Source of the DNA: Lentisphaera araneosa HTCC2155
GTDB taxonomy: Bacteria > Verrucomicrobiota > Lentisphaeria > Lentisphaerales > Lentisphaeraceae
Assembly: GCA_945877655.1 (NCBI GenBank)
Contig: CAMCSH010000003.1
Location: 1-37,996, forward strand
DNA: 37,996 nucleotides
Direction of reading: 5' to 3'
The notes below the pieces were generated by a model. That model made no database searches, was not told where the DNA came from, and saw nothing but the letters and a program-made list of their open reading frames with translations. A program made the translations under genes and the position numbers. Within the stretch, counting starts at the first letter, position 1. Each line of letters begins with the position of its first letter. Positions 26,596-35,478 of the stretch are shown here, piece by piece.

Positions 26596-28367
26596 CCGTT
26601 GATCCGGTGTTTCCAGATGAAGCGCGCCAGAATTCCGGCCAAGAGCAGCAGACCGAGAAGGAAACCGACCTTGATCAGGCGTTTCTTCCAGCGCAAATCG
26701 CCAGGATCGAGCTGGGCCAGATTCTTCAGCTGTTCGTCGCTGAGGAACCAACGTTGCTGATCGGCGACTCGGCCGATGGGCAGATGCCGGCATCGTTTGA
26801 CCAGGGCCTTGTAGAAGCGGTCAGCATCGGTGGCGCCGGCGCAAGTGAAGACCCAGCGTCCGGCGCGGTTGAGGCGAAGGCCGAGCTCGGGGTCATCCGG
26901 CATCAAGGCGCAGGCTTCCCAGGCGAGATCGGCGGCGAGGATGCGATAGTGGAAGCGGGGGGTGGGGAGTTTTTGAATCTCCCGAACAACTCGACCCTTC
27001 TCATCCTGACCTAATCCGCAGAGGTTATCGGCCGTGTGTGTTCGATTGAGTTCAGCCGGCATTGGGTAACTCCCTTCGTACATCCCCCCATCCGGACCGA
27101 GCCAGGTGCCCATCAGTTCCATCCCCTCCATCCGGCAGATGACCGCGGCCTTCCACAGGGCATTAGCGCGTACGGTCGCCGACTTTTGCGTATCGTGGCC
27201 AAGCTTGAGATTGTCGACATACTCATGCAGCGATTTCTGCAGCGTCGGCGGGAAGAAGGGGATCGCTTCGTCGTAGCGCTTGTCCCGCACCAGACGGCGG
27301 GCGAGGATGGCGGCGGTGTCGCGGCGGAGGCGGGCGACTTCAATGCCTTCCCAGAATTCTCTCTCATGGACGCGGAATTGTTCGGCGCAGCCGCTGCTGT
27401 CGACACTAGGCGCGGGCGGGGCTGACCACTTGGCTTGCGGGGGCTTTTCCTCGCCGAGGATTTTCTGTTCGCGGCAGAACTTGAGCAGTTCGTCGCAAGT
27501 CATGACGCGCTCGGCGACATAGGCGCTGGCGTAGTGTTCGCGGGCGAGGATGAAGTGCAACAGGGCTTCTGGGTATTTCTCCTGACTGAGCAGGAGCAGG
27601 GCGTATTCGAGGTTCGGGTCGCTGTTGATCACATGAGTGCGACTGCTGCCCTCGGGCAAGCTCGGACAGACAAGGGCTTTCCAGGCGCCACGGTCGAAGC
27701 TTTTGCTGTCTTGCCCGAGGAGTTCGCGGTAGGCGGCCTCGGTGGCGGGCAAATCGCCTTTACGGAAGGCGCATTTCGCCTTCAGCCAACGGCAGAGAGG
27801 CGACTCGGGGGAACGTGCCAATAGTGCTTCGCATCGCTGGTAGCGGGCGAAGCGGTAGCAGGCGAGGGCGAGCAGGTCGGCGCCGATGAAGTCATCGGGG
27901 GCGAGGATGATCTTGTCGAAGCGCTCGACGAAGCGCAACAGGTCCTCTTCGCGCTCGAAGCTGTTGCAGACGGCATAGAGGATGAGGGCGGCGCGCGGCC
28001 CCGGTTGTTCCATGACTTCCTGGATCTTGCGATCGTCGGGATCCTTGAGCAGGTCGCGGGCGGCATAGCAGCAGGACATCGGAGCGTGGTTGCGGCCGAG
28101 TACGCCCATACGCAGGTAGTCTTCCAGTCGGCTGCGGTCGGAACGGAGCTTGACGCCTTTCTCCTTCAACGACGCTATGAGATCCTTGATGCCGTCGAGA
28201 AAGTCGAAACGCAGACGCTCGCCGAGGATTTTATCGGGCTTGGCTAGGCAATCGCCGGAGTTGTGATCCCGGTCGGAGGCCTGACCAGGACAGCAGTGGT
28301 AAAAGAAGATGCCGAGAGCCGTCGCGCCGAGGAGGGCGACGGGTCGCAGCCAGGCGCGGAGAGCCAT
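26592..28367 (-). CDS. Hypothetical TPR-like protein with N- and C-terminal membrane segments
   Basis: MALRAWLRPVALLGATALGIFFYHCC ... KCAFRKGDLPATEAAYRELLGQD, YALLLLSQEKYPEALLHFILARE ... LIKVGFLLGLLLLAGILARFIWKHRING. Confidence 0.75.
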   Translation of the reverse strand: MALRAWLRPVALLGATALGIFFYHCCPGQASDRDHNSGDCLAKPDKILGERLRFDFLDGIKDLIASLKEKGVKLRSDRSRLEDYLRMGVLGRNHAPMSCCYAARDLLKDPDDRKIQEVMEQPGPRAALILYAVCNSFEREEDLLRFVERFDKIILAPDDFIGADLLALACYRFARYQRCEALLARSPESPLCRWLKAKCAFRKGDLPATEAAYRELLGQDSKSFDRGAWKALVCPSLPEGSSRTHVINSDPNLEYALLLLSQEKYPEALLHFILAREHYASAYVAERVMTCDELLKFCREQKILGEEKPPQAKWSAPPAPSVDSSGCAEQFRVHEREFWEGIEVARLRRDTAAILARRLVRDKRYDEAIPFFPPTLQKSLHEYVDNLKLGHDTQKSATVRANALWKAAVICRMEGMELMGTWLGPDGGMYEGSYPMPAELNRTHTADNLCGLGQDEKGRVVREIQKLPTPRFHYRILAADLAWEACALMPDDPELGLRLNRAGRWVFTCAGATDADRFYKALVKRCRHLPIGRVADQQRWFLSDEQLKNLAQLDPGDLRWKKRLIKVGFLLGLLLLAGILARFIWKHRING

Positions 28368-28608
28368 GGGGGAGGGACCTAGGGGATTGAGTTGAGTGGA
28401 GGCGGCGGCGAGCAGTGAGACCGGCGCTTCAAATTGCGCTTGCCGCAAACGAAAAACAAGATGCGATCACTAATCACTATAAGTCCGAGGAAACATATCG
28501 ATGGATTTTCACCGCTGCATTTGTAGCCCAAACTATTGCGGCGATAAGCGCGCAGGAGAGGGCTGCATTCGTCTTCTGGAGATCTGAATTGAGCGGACTT
28601 CGCCCAGC

Positions 28609-29064
28609 TCAGACTTTTTTATGATAGGTGCCTTTTTCGCAGGAGCGAACGAAACTTTCTGCGGTGGATTTGAGCTCTTCCCATTCATCCCGGATGCGCT
28701 GCGATTCCGGGGGAGATACGATGCCGTCGCGGGTGCTGCGGGAGATTTCGCTGAGCATGTCGGAGAAGTCGCCGACGATACCTTGGGTGGCGATGAGCAG
28801 GTCGGAGTGGACCAGTTCGGTGGGGGCTTTGTGGCGGACAAAGCTGCCGCCGGTTTGGCTGCACAGCCATTCGAGCAAGTGGTCGTCGCCGGTGATCCGA
28901 TGCAGGTCGAGGACGCGGTCCAGCGGGTTGTCAGCTGCGGCTGCATGATACTGCTTGCTCTGGCTCCATTTGTGGACGAGTGATTGAGATACGCCCAGTT
29001 CGGAGGCGATGGCTTTGGCGCCTTTGGCGGCGACGGCTTGGCGGATGACTTCGTCTGATTCCAT
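28609..29064 (-). CDS. Phage CII-like (Phage_CP76-type) DNA-binding protein
   Basis: MESDEVIRQAVAAKGAKAIASELGVSQSLVHKWSQSKQ (HTH) + NPLDRVLDLHRITGDDHLLEWLCSQTGGSFVRHK...DFSDMLSEISRSTRDGIVSPPESQRIRDEWEEL. Confidence 0.7.
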   Translation of the reverse strand: MESDEVIRQAVAAKGAKAIASELGVSQSLVHKWSQSKQYHAAAADNPLDRVLDLHRITGDDHLLEWLCSQTGGSFVRHKAPTELVHSDLLIATQGIVGDFSDMLSEISRSTRDGIVSPPESQRIRDEWEELKSTAESFVRSCEKGTYHKKV

Positions 29065-29122
29065 GGTGTTTCCTTTTGGCTTCTGACAAGTATCGGACAA
29101 GAAGCCGTCGATTGCAAGTTTT

Positions 29123-30385
29123 TCAGTAAGTCGATTGCGTGTTGGTCTGATTGCCGAGGACATGGCTCGGCATCTTGCCGGCTTCGATGGCGGCGTCACG
29201 GCTGCGTTTTTCGGCGTCCAGGGCCTTCAGTGTTCCAGGAACCGGCAGGGTCCGGACGGGCGCAGTGCTGACGGCGAGTTTTTTGCCGGCGTCGCGGATC
29301 AGGCTGGCGCACTGGTGCAAGTCGGCAGCGAGCTTGGTCAGGCGCTGGCGCTCGGCCTCGGCGGCCGGCGCGAGGACCAGGCGTTCATAGCTGGGAGTGC
29401 TTTGCGCTGCGAGCAGCTCGGTGTCGCGCAAGAGCTTCAGCAGCTCGTCGGACTGGCCACCGAGAAGGCTATTGAAGCCGCCTTGGCGGTAATCGGAAGC
29501 GACTTCAGGCCAGCGGCCGGTGATCACCGAAGCGACGCCGCGGATGCCGGCGCGGAGGTCGTCGAATCCGGTGTCGCTGAAGCGCGAGGGTTCGTTGACG
29601 CCGGCCTGTTTGCCGAAGGGGTGTTCGAGGTAGTGGACGGCGAGCTGATCACAGGTGGCGGCGAGGGTATCGAGGCGGTCGCCGAGGAACTCCTTGCGGC
29701 TGAGGCGGCGCAGGCGGGTGTTCTCGTTGTCGGCTTGGAAAGCGCTCCACTGGTGGGCGCAGAGAGTGAGGTCTTCGACCAAGAGGCGCGAGGCGATGAT
29801 CAAGGCGGCGCGGCGGCGGCTGGCGGCGAGAGATTCACCGACGAAGTCGGCGGCGGCGCGGGTGCCGGGGTGGTCGAGATCGTGGTCGGTGCCCCAGAGA
29901 AGGAACTCAATCGCGTGGAAGCCGGTGCTGACTTCATCGGGAGCGTAGAGACGGTGGGCTTTGCGTAGGCTGTCGCGGTTGATCTTGATCACGGCATCGG
30001 TGGTGAGCAGGCCTTGTTCGCCTTCGAGGAAGCTTTCGGACACCGGTTCGGCGGCGATGCGATTGGCAGGCACTTGGCCTTGGGCATCCTGGCAAGGAAG
30101 GAAGTCAGGGCCGCCATGGGCGTGCAGACGCATCCAGGAAACGTGGGCGCTGCGCCAGGCTTTGCGGGTTTCGGCCAGTGTGGCTTCATCGGGCTGTGCA
30201 GCAAAAGTGCTGATCGAGTCGCGCAGGGCGGTGGCGGCGGCCCAGGCGTTCTGGTGGTCTTTCTGCGCCAGAGACAGGCAGCTCTCGCGGAAGAGGAGCT
30301 CGCTCTCGGTCCAGTCAGAAGTTATCTGGCTCGAGCAGGAGGCAAGGCTGACGAGGGCGGCGAAGCAGGGAAGGATGAAGCGCAT
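29123..30385 (-). CDS. Imelysin family (peptidase M75-like) lipoprotein
   Basis: MRFILPCFAALVSLASCSS; AWRSAHVSWMRLHAHGGPDFLP; DEVSTGFHAIEFLLWGTDHD (GxHxxE); LASRRRAALIIASRLLVEDL. Confidence 0.88.
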   Translation of the reverse strand: MRFILPCFAALVSLASCSSQITSDWTESELLFRESCLSLAQKDHQNAWAAATALRDSISTFAAQPDEATLAETRKAWRSAHVSWMRLHAHGGPDFLPCQDAQGQVPANRIAAEPVSESFLEGEQGLLTTDAVIKINRDSLRKAHRLYAPDEVSTGFHAIEFLLWGTDHDLDHPGTRAAADFVGESLAASRRRAALIIASRLLVEDLTLCAHQWSAFQADNENTRLRRLSRKEFLGDRLDTLAATCDQLAVHYLEHPFGKQAGVNEPSRFSDTGFDDLRAGIRGVASVITGRWPEVASDYRQGGFNSLLGGQSDELLKLLRDTELLAAQSTPSYERLVLAPAAEAERQRLTKLAADLHQCASLIRDAGKKLAVSTAPVRTLPVPGTLKALDAEKRSRDAAIEAGKMPSHVLGNQTNTQSTY

Positions 30386-30491
30386 AGCGGTCTCCGGGGA
30401 TTGATCCCCCGACTCTAAAGCCGGAGCGCGGCGCTGCAAGTGAGCTTGATAGAGCAGATGCGGCAGAACTTATTAAAAAGTCGCTGGGGTT

Positions 30492-31259
30492 TCACCGGAT
30501 CGCGTTGAGGAGCGGCAGGGTCGCATCCCAAAGACGAAGGCGCGCCGTCAGTGCCAGTTTGGCCGCTTCCAGGGCTTCGCGACGCTTCACCGGGTCGCCG
30601 TCGACCGCGAGCGCCACCAGGCGTTTCGACATCGGGCCATGTTCGCCGCCGTCGATCTCAATGTGGCGCTGCAGGTAGTAGAGGAAGGGTCCCCAGCGCT
30701 GGCTGTCGCTGGCGGCGGCGGCGCGGGTCAAGCCTTCGAACATTTCGGGAATGACGTCTTCGCGTCCGTAGGTGAAGACGGCGGCGATGCGGTGCAATTG
30801 ACCGCGGCGGAGTTCAGAGAAAGTGGCTTCGAGGAACTCGGCGACGCCGGCAGGAGCCAAAAGGCGGCGAGCAGCTTGTTCGGGCGCTTCACCGGCTTCG
30901 GCGGCGCTGAGCAGGCCTTGGAAGGCTAACGCCGGAGCTTCGGCGGCAAGCATAGATTCGAGGTAGAGTTCGAGGTGCGAAGTGTGGCCGCCGTCGGGGT
31001 GGACATCGCTCTCTTCGCCGAGGACAATTTCATTAACCAGGCGACGGATTTCGCGGTCGCCGCGCGGCACCCAGGGGATGCTGCAGCAGGTGCAGGCGAG
31101 CTGTAGCGATTTCAGGATCGACATGAAGTCCCAGACGCAGTGGACGTGAGTGGCCATGAAGACTTTCAGGCGATCGGGACTGTTGACGGCGGCATAGATC
31201 GGGTGGCGAGTCAGTTGCTGGCGCAGCGGGGCGAGCTCGGCGTCGAATTCAATATCCAT
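30492..31259 (-). CDS. DUF3050 family protein (heme-oxygenase-like fold)
   Basis: FMATHVHCVWDFMSILKSLQLACTCCSIPWVPRGDREIRRLVNEIVLGEESDVHPDGGHTSHLELYLESM; FLYYLQRHIEIDGGEHGPMSKRL. Confidence 0.88.
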   Translation of the reverse strand: MDIEFDAELAPLRQQLTRHPIYAAVNSPDRLKVFMATHVHCVWDFMSILKSLQLACTCCSIPWVPRGDREIRRLVNEIVLGEESDVHPDGGHTSHLELYLESMLAAEAPALAFQGLLSAAEAGEAPEQAARRLLAPAGVAEFLEATFSELRRGQLHRIAAVFTYGREDVIPEMFEGLTRAAAASDSQRWGPFLYYLQRHIEIDGGEHGPMSKRLVALAVDGDPVKRREALEAAKLALTARLRLWDATLPLLNAIR

Positions 31260-31345
31260 GATGTCTCCGTTTTTTTGCGCTGGGAAACTACGCCGGAAGC
31301 GAAGCGGCGCAATGGAGAGAGGTGTTCAGCGGTATCGATGCCATT

Positions 31346-32980
31346 TTATTTGGCTTTGCGGCGACGCATCGTCGCGATCAATTGCGACGCTTCGCGGCCG
31401 CCGCAAAGGCGCAACAGGACGAAGTAGAGTCCGCCGGCGACCAGGCAGATGAAGCTCAGGCGGCAGGCGAGGCGGAGGAAGGGCGAGCCGATTTGCTGCC
31501 ATATGGCCGTCAAGGAATCGACGGCGAATTTCGCCGCGAGGGTGGCGACGAGGCAGCAGGCGGCGATGCGGAGGAGGGCCCACAGGCAGCTCAGGCTGGG
31601 TCGGTGTTGATGGCGTCGCGAGGCGAAGATCAGCAGCAAGATGAGGTTGAAGGATGACGAGATGACGGTCGCAAGTGGCAAGCTGGCCCATTTTAGGCCG
31701 GGTGCAAAGCACAGCAGGCCGACGCAGGCGAGCAGATTGATGACCAGGCAGCTGAGCGAGATTTTGACTGGCGTCCGGGTGTCTTTGTGGCTGTAGAAGA
31801 GCTGCAGCACCACCTTCACCGCGGTGAAAACCGGGATGCCGATGACGAAGTATTTCAGCGCCAGCCAGGTGTCGAGAACGCTCTGGTGATTGAAGGCGCC
31901 GCGTTGATAGACCAGGCTGACGATGTCCTGACCCCAGACTAAGAACAAAGCGGTAAAAGGCAGGCTGAGAAAGAGTGCCTGGCGCAGGCCGAAATCCAGT
32001 GCATCGCTGACTTCGGAAGGCTTGTTGTCGGCCACCGCTTTCGACATGATCGGCAGGCAGGCGACGCCGAGTGAGACGCCGAAGATCCCGACCGGCAGAT
32101 AGACGAGGCGTTCGGAGTAGTTGATCGCGGCGAGGGCTCCGCTTTCCCCCCATTGCCAGGCGTCCATACAAACCGCGATGTTGCGGTCGATGAAGAGCGA
32201 CAGCTGCGTGCAGGACGAGCCGATCAGGGCGGGGACAAAAAGCACCCACAGATGCTTGAGTTTGTCGCGGTCGAAATGCGGCGTCCAATCAAGGATCATG
32301 CCGTTTTTCATCAGCGCCCGCAGCAGCAGCCAGAGCTGCAGCGAGCCGGAGAGGATGACCGCTGCCGGAAGCAGCCAGATCCGCATCTCTTTGTCGGGAT
32401 TCAGGACCGGGCCGATCAAGCAGGCAGCGGCGACGAGGAGGTTGAGCAACGAGGATGACACCGCGGCGAGTCCATAGGCCTTGCGGATGTTGAGGAGTCC
32501 GGCGATGAAGGCGGAGAGGCAGACGAAGGGCATGAACACCATCATCAGTGCCGCCATGCCGGTTTGCAGTCCCCAGGAATCCGGCAGGACCAGGCTGGAG
32601 AGAAGCAGGGCCAGCGCCGTGAGCACGGCCAAAGCGCTGGTGGTCAGAGCCAGAAGAGTGAAGACCATCGAGGCGAATTGACGGGCGGCGGATTCCCCGT
32701 CCTTGCTTTCGACTTCGCTGAAGAGCGGGATGAAGGCCGCCGTCAAGGCGCCTTCGCCGAGGACGTTGCGGAAGAGGTTGGGGAGATTGAAGGCCCAGAA
32801 AAAGGCGTTGGCGACTGGCCCGGTACCGAAGCTGGCGGCGAAGGCGAGGTCACGCAGGAGACCGGAGACGCGGCTGAGGAAATTGCCGAGGCTGGTCAGA
32901 AGCATCGCGACGGAAAGCTTTCTACTGGTCTCCAAAACTCGAGGTCCTTTTTGCTGATCGCCCGCGAATCTAATCCGCAA
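31346..32980 (-). CDS. murJ: Lipid II flippase MurJ (start uncertain; TTG near LETSRKL likely)
   Basis: SVAMLLTSLGNFLSRVSGLLRDLAFAASFGTGPVANAFFWAFNLPNLFRNVLGEGALTAAFIPLFSE; multiple TM segments. Confidence 0.95.
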   Translation of the reverse strand: MRIRFAGDQQKGPRVLETSRKLSVAMLLTSLGNFLSRVSGLLRDLAFAASFGTGPVANAFFWAFNLPNLFRNVLGEGALTAAFIPLFSEVESKDGESAARQFASMVFTLLALTTSALAVLTALALLLSSLVLPDSWGLQTGMAALMMVFMPFVCLSAFIAGLLNIRKAYGLAAVSSSLLNLLVAAACLIGPVLNPDKEMRIWLLPAAVILSGSLQLWLLLRALMKNGMILDWTPHFDRDKLKHLWVLFVPALIGSSCTQLSLFIDRNIAVCMDAWQWGESGALAAINYSERLVYLPVGIFGVSLGVACLPIMSKAVADNKPSEVSDALDFGLRQALFLSLPFTALFLVWGQDIVSLVYQRGAFNHQSVLDTWLALKYFVIGIPVFTAVKVVLQLFYSHKDTRTPVKISLSCLVINLLACVGLLCFAPGLKWASLPLATVISSSFNLILLLIFASRRHQHRPSLSCLWALLRIAACCLVATLAAKFAVDSLTAIWQQIGSPFLRLACRLSFICLVAGGLYFVLLRLCGGREASQLIATMRRRKAK

Positions 32981-33025
32981 TCGCGACTTGAAAGGGTTGA
33001 GTTCTTATAGCGGTGGAATGAAGAG

Positions 33026-34009
33026 CTACAAACCCAAAACTCGTCGAGCCTCATCTTCAGACATCCCCCTGGCGATCAAGGTCGCTAGCGCGATGCGCAA
33101 TTGCTCCCCTACCTTCTGAGCTTGCATCCCGGCTTTCTGAGCTTGCTCTTCGGCTTTCTGAGCTTGTTCCTCGGCTTTCTGAGCTTGCTCTTCGGCTTTC
33201 TTGATTGCCGCCTCGGCTTGTGCCTCGGCATTTTTGATTACCACTTCGGCGCGAGCCATGGACTCGCGCTCGAGATTCAGGATGCTCTCGAGAAAATCAT
33301 CTTCGAGCGTCATTTCCTTCCGAACTGCCGAGGATTCTCCGGCACGGACCAGGCTGCGCGCAATGCTTCGGAATTCCGGCGTCACGCTGTCTTCATCAAT
33401 GATCAACTGATGCTCGTTGTCAGGATCGGCATGATGCTGATCGAAGAAGTTCAGCAGTTTTTCCAAACGGCTGCGAGCCGGCTCCTGGAGAAGAGGGATC
33501 TGAATGACGAAGCTGTCGTGGGAGAGACATTCGATAAACTGGGCCCGGGCTTTCAATTCTTCGCGAGTGATGGCATCGAAATATTGACGGCGCACCTTGA
33601 TCACAGGAGCCTGGATGCCATCCAATTGGTGGCCGAGGAAATAGATGCTGATGATCGGCAGTGGCGAGCTCACCTCACGGCCGTTTTTAATCTCGGTGAC
33701 AAGGTTGTTTTTGTTGGCGTACTGCTCGCCGAGATAACGCCGGAAACGCATGATGTCTTCCGGTAATTTGGCTTTCTGGATCTCAATCAGGACCAGCTGC
33801 GTTTCGCCATTGGCGAGACGGATCCGAGCACAGAAGTCAAGACGGAAGACGCAGAGTGCCGGACTGAAACGCCCGATCTGCTCGGTGTTGTGGGGTTCGA
33901 CGGAGACGATGTCGAGCTCGGTGATGGTCGAAATCATCAAGCGGGCGACTTCGGGATCGCTCAAGAGATATTTGAAGACGCTGTCATAGATCGGGTTGGC
34001 GATGCGCAT
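33026..34009 (-). CDS. Rpn / PD-(D/E)XK nuclease family transposase-like protein with heptad-repeat tail
   Basis: NPIYDSVFKYLLSDPEVARLMISTI; FRLDFCARIRLANGETQLVLIEIQKAKLPEDIMRFRRYLGEQY; C-terminal KKAEEQAQKAEEQAQKAEEQAQKAGMQAQK; ARGMSEDEARRVLGL. Confidence 0.88.
   Translation of the reverse strand: MRIANPIYDSVFKYLLSDPEVARLMISTITELDIVSVEPHNTEQIGRFSPALCVFRLDFCARIRLANGETQLVLIEIQKAKLPEDIMRFRRYLGEQYANKNNLVTEIKNGREVSSPLPIISIYFLGHQLDGIQAPVIKVRRQYFDAITREELKARAQFIECLSHDSFVIQIPLLQEPARSRLEKLLNFFDQHHADPDNEHQLIIDEDSVTPEFRSIARSLVRAGESSAVRKEMTLEDDFLESILNLERESMARAEVVIKNAEAQAEAAIKKAEEQAQKAEEQAQKAEEQAQKAGMQAQKVGEQLRIALATLIARGMSEDEARRVLGL
33112..33216 (-). repeat. 21-bp in-frame coding tandem repeat (about 5 units, KAEEQAQ heptads)
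   Basis: GCTTTCTGAGCTTGCTCTTCG-type units at 33133, 33154 and 33175, with diverged flanking units at 33112 and 33196. Confidence 0.9.
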
Positions 34010-34172
34010 GGAAGAAATCTCGGTTTTGAATTCAGCCGCAATCTAGCACAAATGAAGCGCATCGCCAAGACTCGGCGGAAGGAAGTCTACAGCTGCTGAC
34101 CATTCGCCACTGCCCTTGCAATTTAGCCTTTCGCCTTTTAAGTCCGGCCAAGCAAACTCACAAGGTCGACTC

Positions 34173-34856
34173 ATGGACAAAGAACAGATCGCGCTCGATG
34201 GCCCCGCCGCCTCCGGCAAATCCACCCTCGCTAAACGCCTCGCGGACCGCCTCGGAGCTTTCTTCGTCAATACCGGTGACATGTATCGCACCTTGACCTG
34301 GGTCGCACTGCACAAAGGCCTGGATCCGGCCAAGGATATCGCCGAAATCACCAAGCTTTTGCACTTCGTCGATATCCGCTATGTCCGCACCCAGGCCGGC
34401 ACCATGGAGCTGTGGATGGATGATCGCCCGGTCGATCTCGCCAAGGTGCGGGTTTCGGAAGTCACCGCTCAAGTCTCTCATGTTGCCAAGATCGGCAACG
34501 TCCGCGAGTGGATGGTGTCGCGTCAGCGCCAAGCCGCACCTCTCGGTCTCTTGGTGATGGAAGGCCGCGACATCGGCACCGCCGTTTTTCCCCATGCCCG
34601 CTACAAATTCTACGTCACCGCCTCGCCTGAAGTGCGCGCCAAACGCCGCTTCGCCCAGACCGGCGAAGTTGCCGCAGGAGCCTCCTTCGAGCGCGTCGTC
34701 GCCGAAATCGCCGAGCGCGACCGGATGGATATGGAGCGCGAGCACTCGCCCCTCCGCCCTGCCCCTGACGCCATCCATGTCGACACCTCCGATCTCGACA
34801 TCGATCAGGTTCTCGAAATCCTGGCCCAACACATCGAAGCGAAACGACCGGAGTAA
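34173..34856 (+). CDS. cmk: Cytidylate kinase
   Basis: MDKEQIALDGPAASGKSTLAKRLADRLGAFFVNTGDMYRTLTW; VMEGRDIGTAVFPHARYKFYVTASPEVRAKRR; RDRMDMEREHSPLRPAPDAIHVDTS. Confidence 0.95.
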   Translation: MDKEQIALDGPAASGKSTLAKRLADRLGAFFVNTGDMYRTLTWVALHKGLDPAKDIAEITKLLHFVDIRYVRTQAGTMELWMDDRPVDLAKVRVSEVTAQVSHVAKIGNVREWMVSRQRQAAPLGLLVMEGRDIGTAVFPHARYKFYVTASPEVRAKRRFAQTGEVAAGASFERVVAEIAERDRMDMEREHSPLRPAPDAIHVDTSDLDIDQVLEILAQHIEAKRPE

Positions 34857-34896
34857 GGGTTTTACGGGTTGGAAGAGTTGTAGGGGTTTTAAGGGC
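34854..34896 (+). repeat. Dispersed G-rich intergenic element, copy B (starts on the cmk stop codon)
   Basis: TAAGGGTTTTACGGGTTGGAAGAGTTGTAGGGGTTTTAAGGGC; 40/43 identical to the copy at 19435-19477 (reverse strand). Confidence 0.9.
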
Positions 34897-34949
34897 GAGC
34901 AAGAAGCTTGACCATGAGCCCTGTCTCTTCTTTCTTCCTATCCACTACA

Positions 34950-34983
34950 ACGCCTAAAACCTTTCCAACCCCTAAAACCCTCA
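34950..34983 (-). repeat. Inverted partner arm of copy B
   Basis: ACGCCTAAAACCTTTCCAACCCCTAAAACCCTCA matches the reverse complement of 34854-34887 at 28/34 positions. Confidence 0.85.
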
Positions 34984-34987
34984 CAAA

Positions 34988-35392
34988 ATGACCAGCATCT
35001 CCTACCGTGTGCCTTATGCCGATACCGACCAGATGGGCGTTGTTTACTACGCCAATTATCTGGTCTGGTTTGAGCGTTGCCGCAACGAGATGCTGCGCGA
35101 CGCCGGCCTTCCCTACACCCGGCTCGAGGCCGAAGGGGTGATGCTGCCGGTTGTCGAGGCTCATTGCGATTACCGCATTCCAGCGCGTTATGATGACTTG
35201 CTCAGCATCACGGCTGCCGTCGAAAAAATCGAAGGCTGCCGGATTCGCATCGTCAACACCGTGGTCAACCAGGCGGGTCAGCAGATCGCGAAAGGCCACA
35301 CAGTCCATTGCTTCATGTCCGCATCGAGCCGCAAGCCGATCCGCCCGCCTGACAGCCTGCTCGCAGCTTTGGGTTGGACTGGCGAGATTTGA
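34988..35392 (+). CDS. ybgC: Hotdog-fold acyl-CoA thioesterase, YbgC/4HBT family
   Basis: YRVPYADTDQMGVVYYANYLVWFERCRNEMLRDAGLPY; GVMLPVVEAHCDYRIPARYDD. Confidence 0.95.
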   Translation: MTSISYRVPYADTDQMGVVYYANYLVWFERCRNEMLRDAGLPYTRLEAEGVMLPVVEAHCDYRIPARYDDLLSITAAVEKIEGCRIRIVNTVVNQAGQQIAKGHTVHCFMSASSRKPIRPPDSLLAALGWTGEI

Positions 35393-35478
35393 GCTGAAAA
35401 CCCTGGCTGGCCGATCGCTGCAGTGCGCCGCTAACAGAAAATCATGAGCCCAGCCGCCTTCATCGCTCCTTACGCTGT

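Noticed and set aside
18666-33216. CRISPR-like arrays
   Set aside because: The tandem repeats at 18666, 24144 and 33112 are contiguous without spacers, and no cas genes are present.
33026-34009. Rpn-like gene as part of a defence island
   Set aside because: Flanked by murJ and cmk; no restriction, toxin-antitoxin or other defence partner visible in the window.
19435-34984. Telomere-like (TTTTAGGG) interpretation of the G-rich repeats
   Set aside because: Two internal, stop-codon-anchored copies with mixed spacing (TTGGAA) between operon genes fit an intergenic repeat, not a telomere array.
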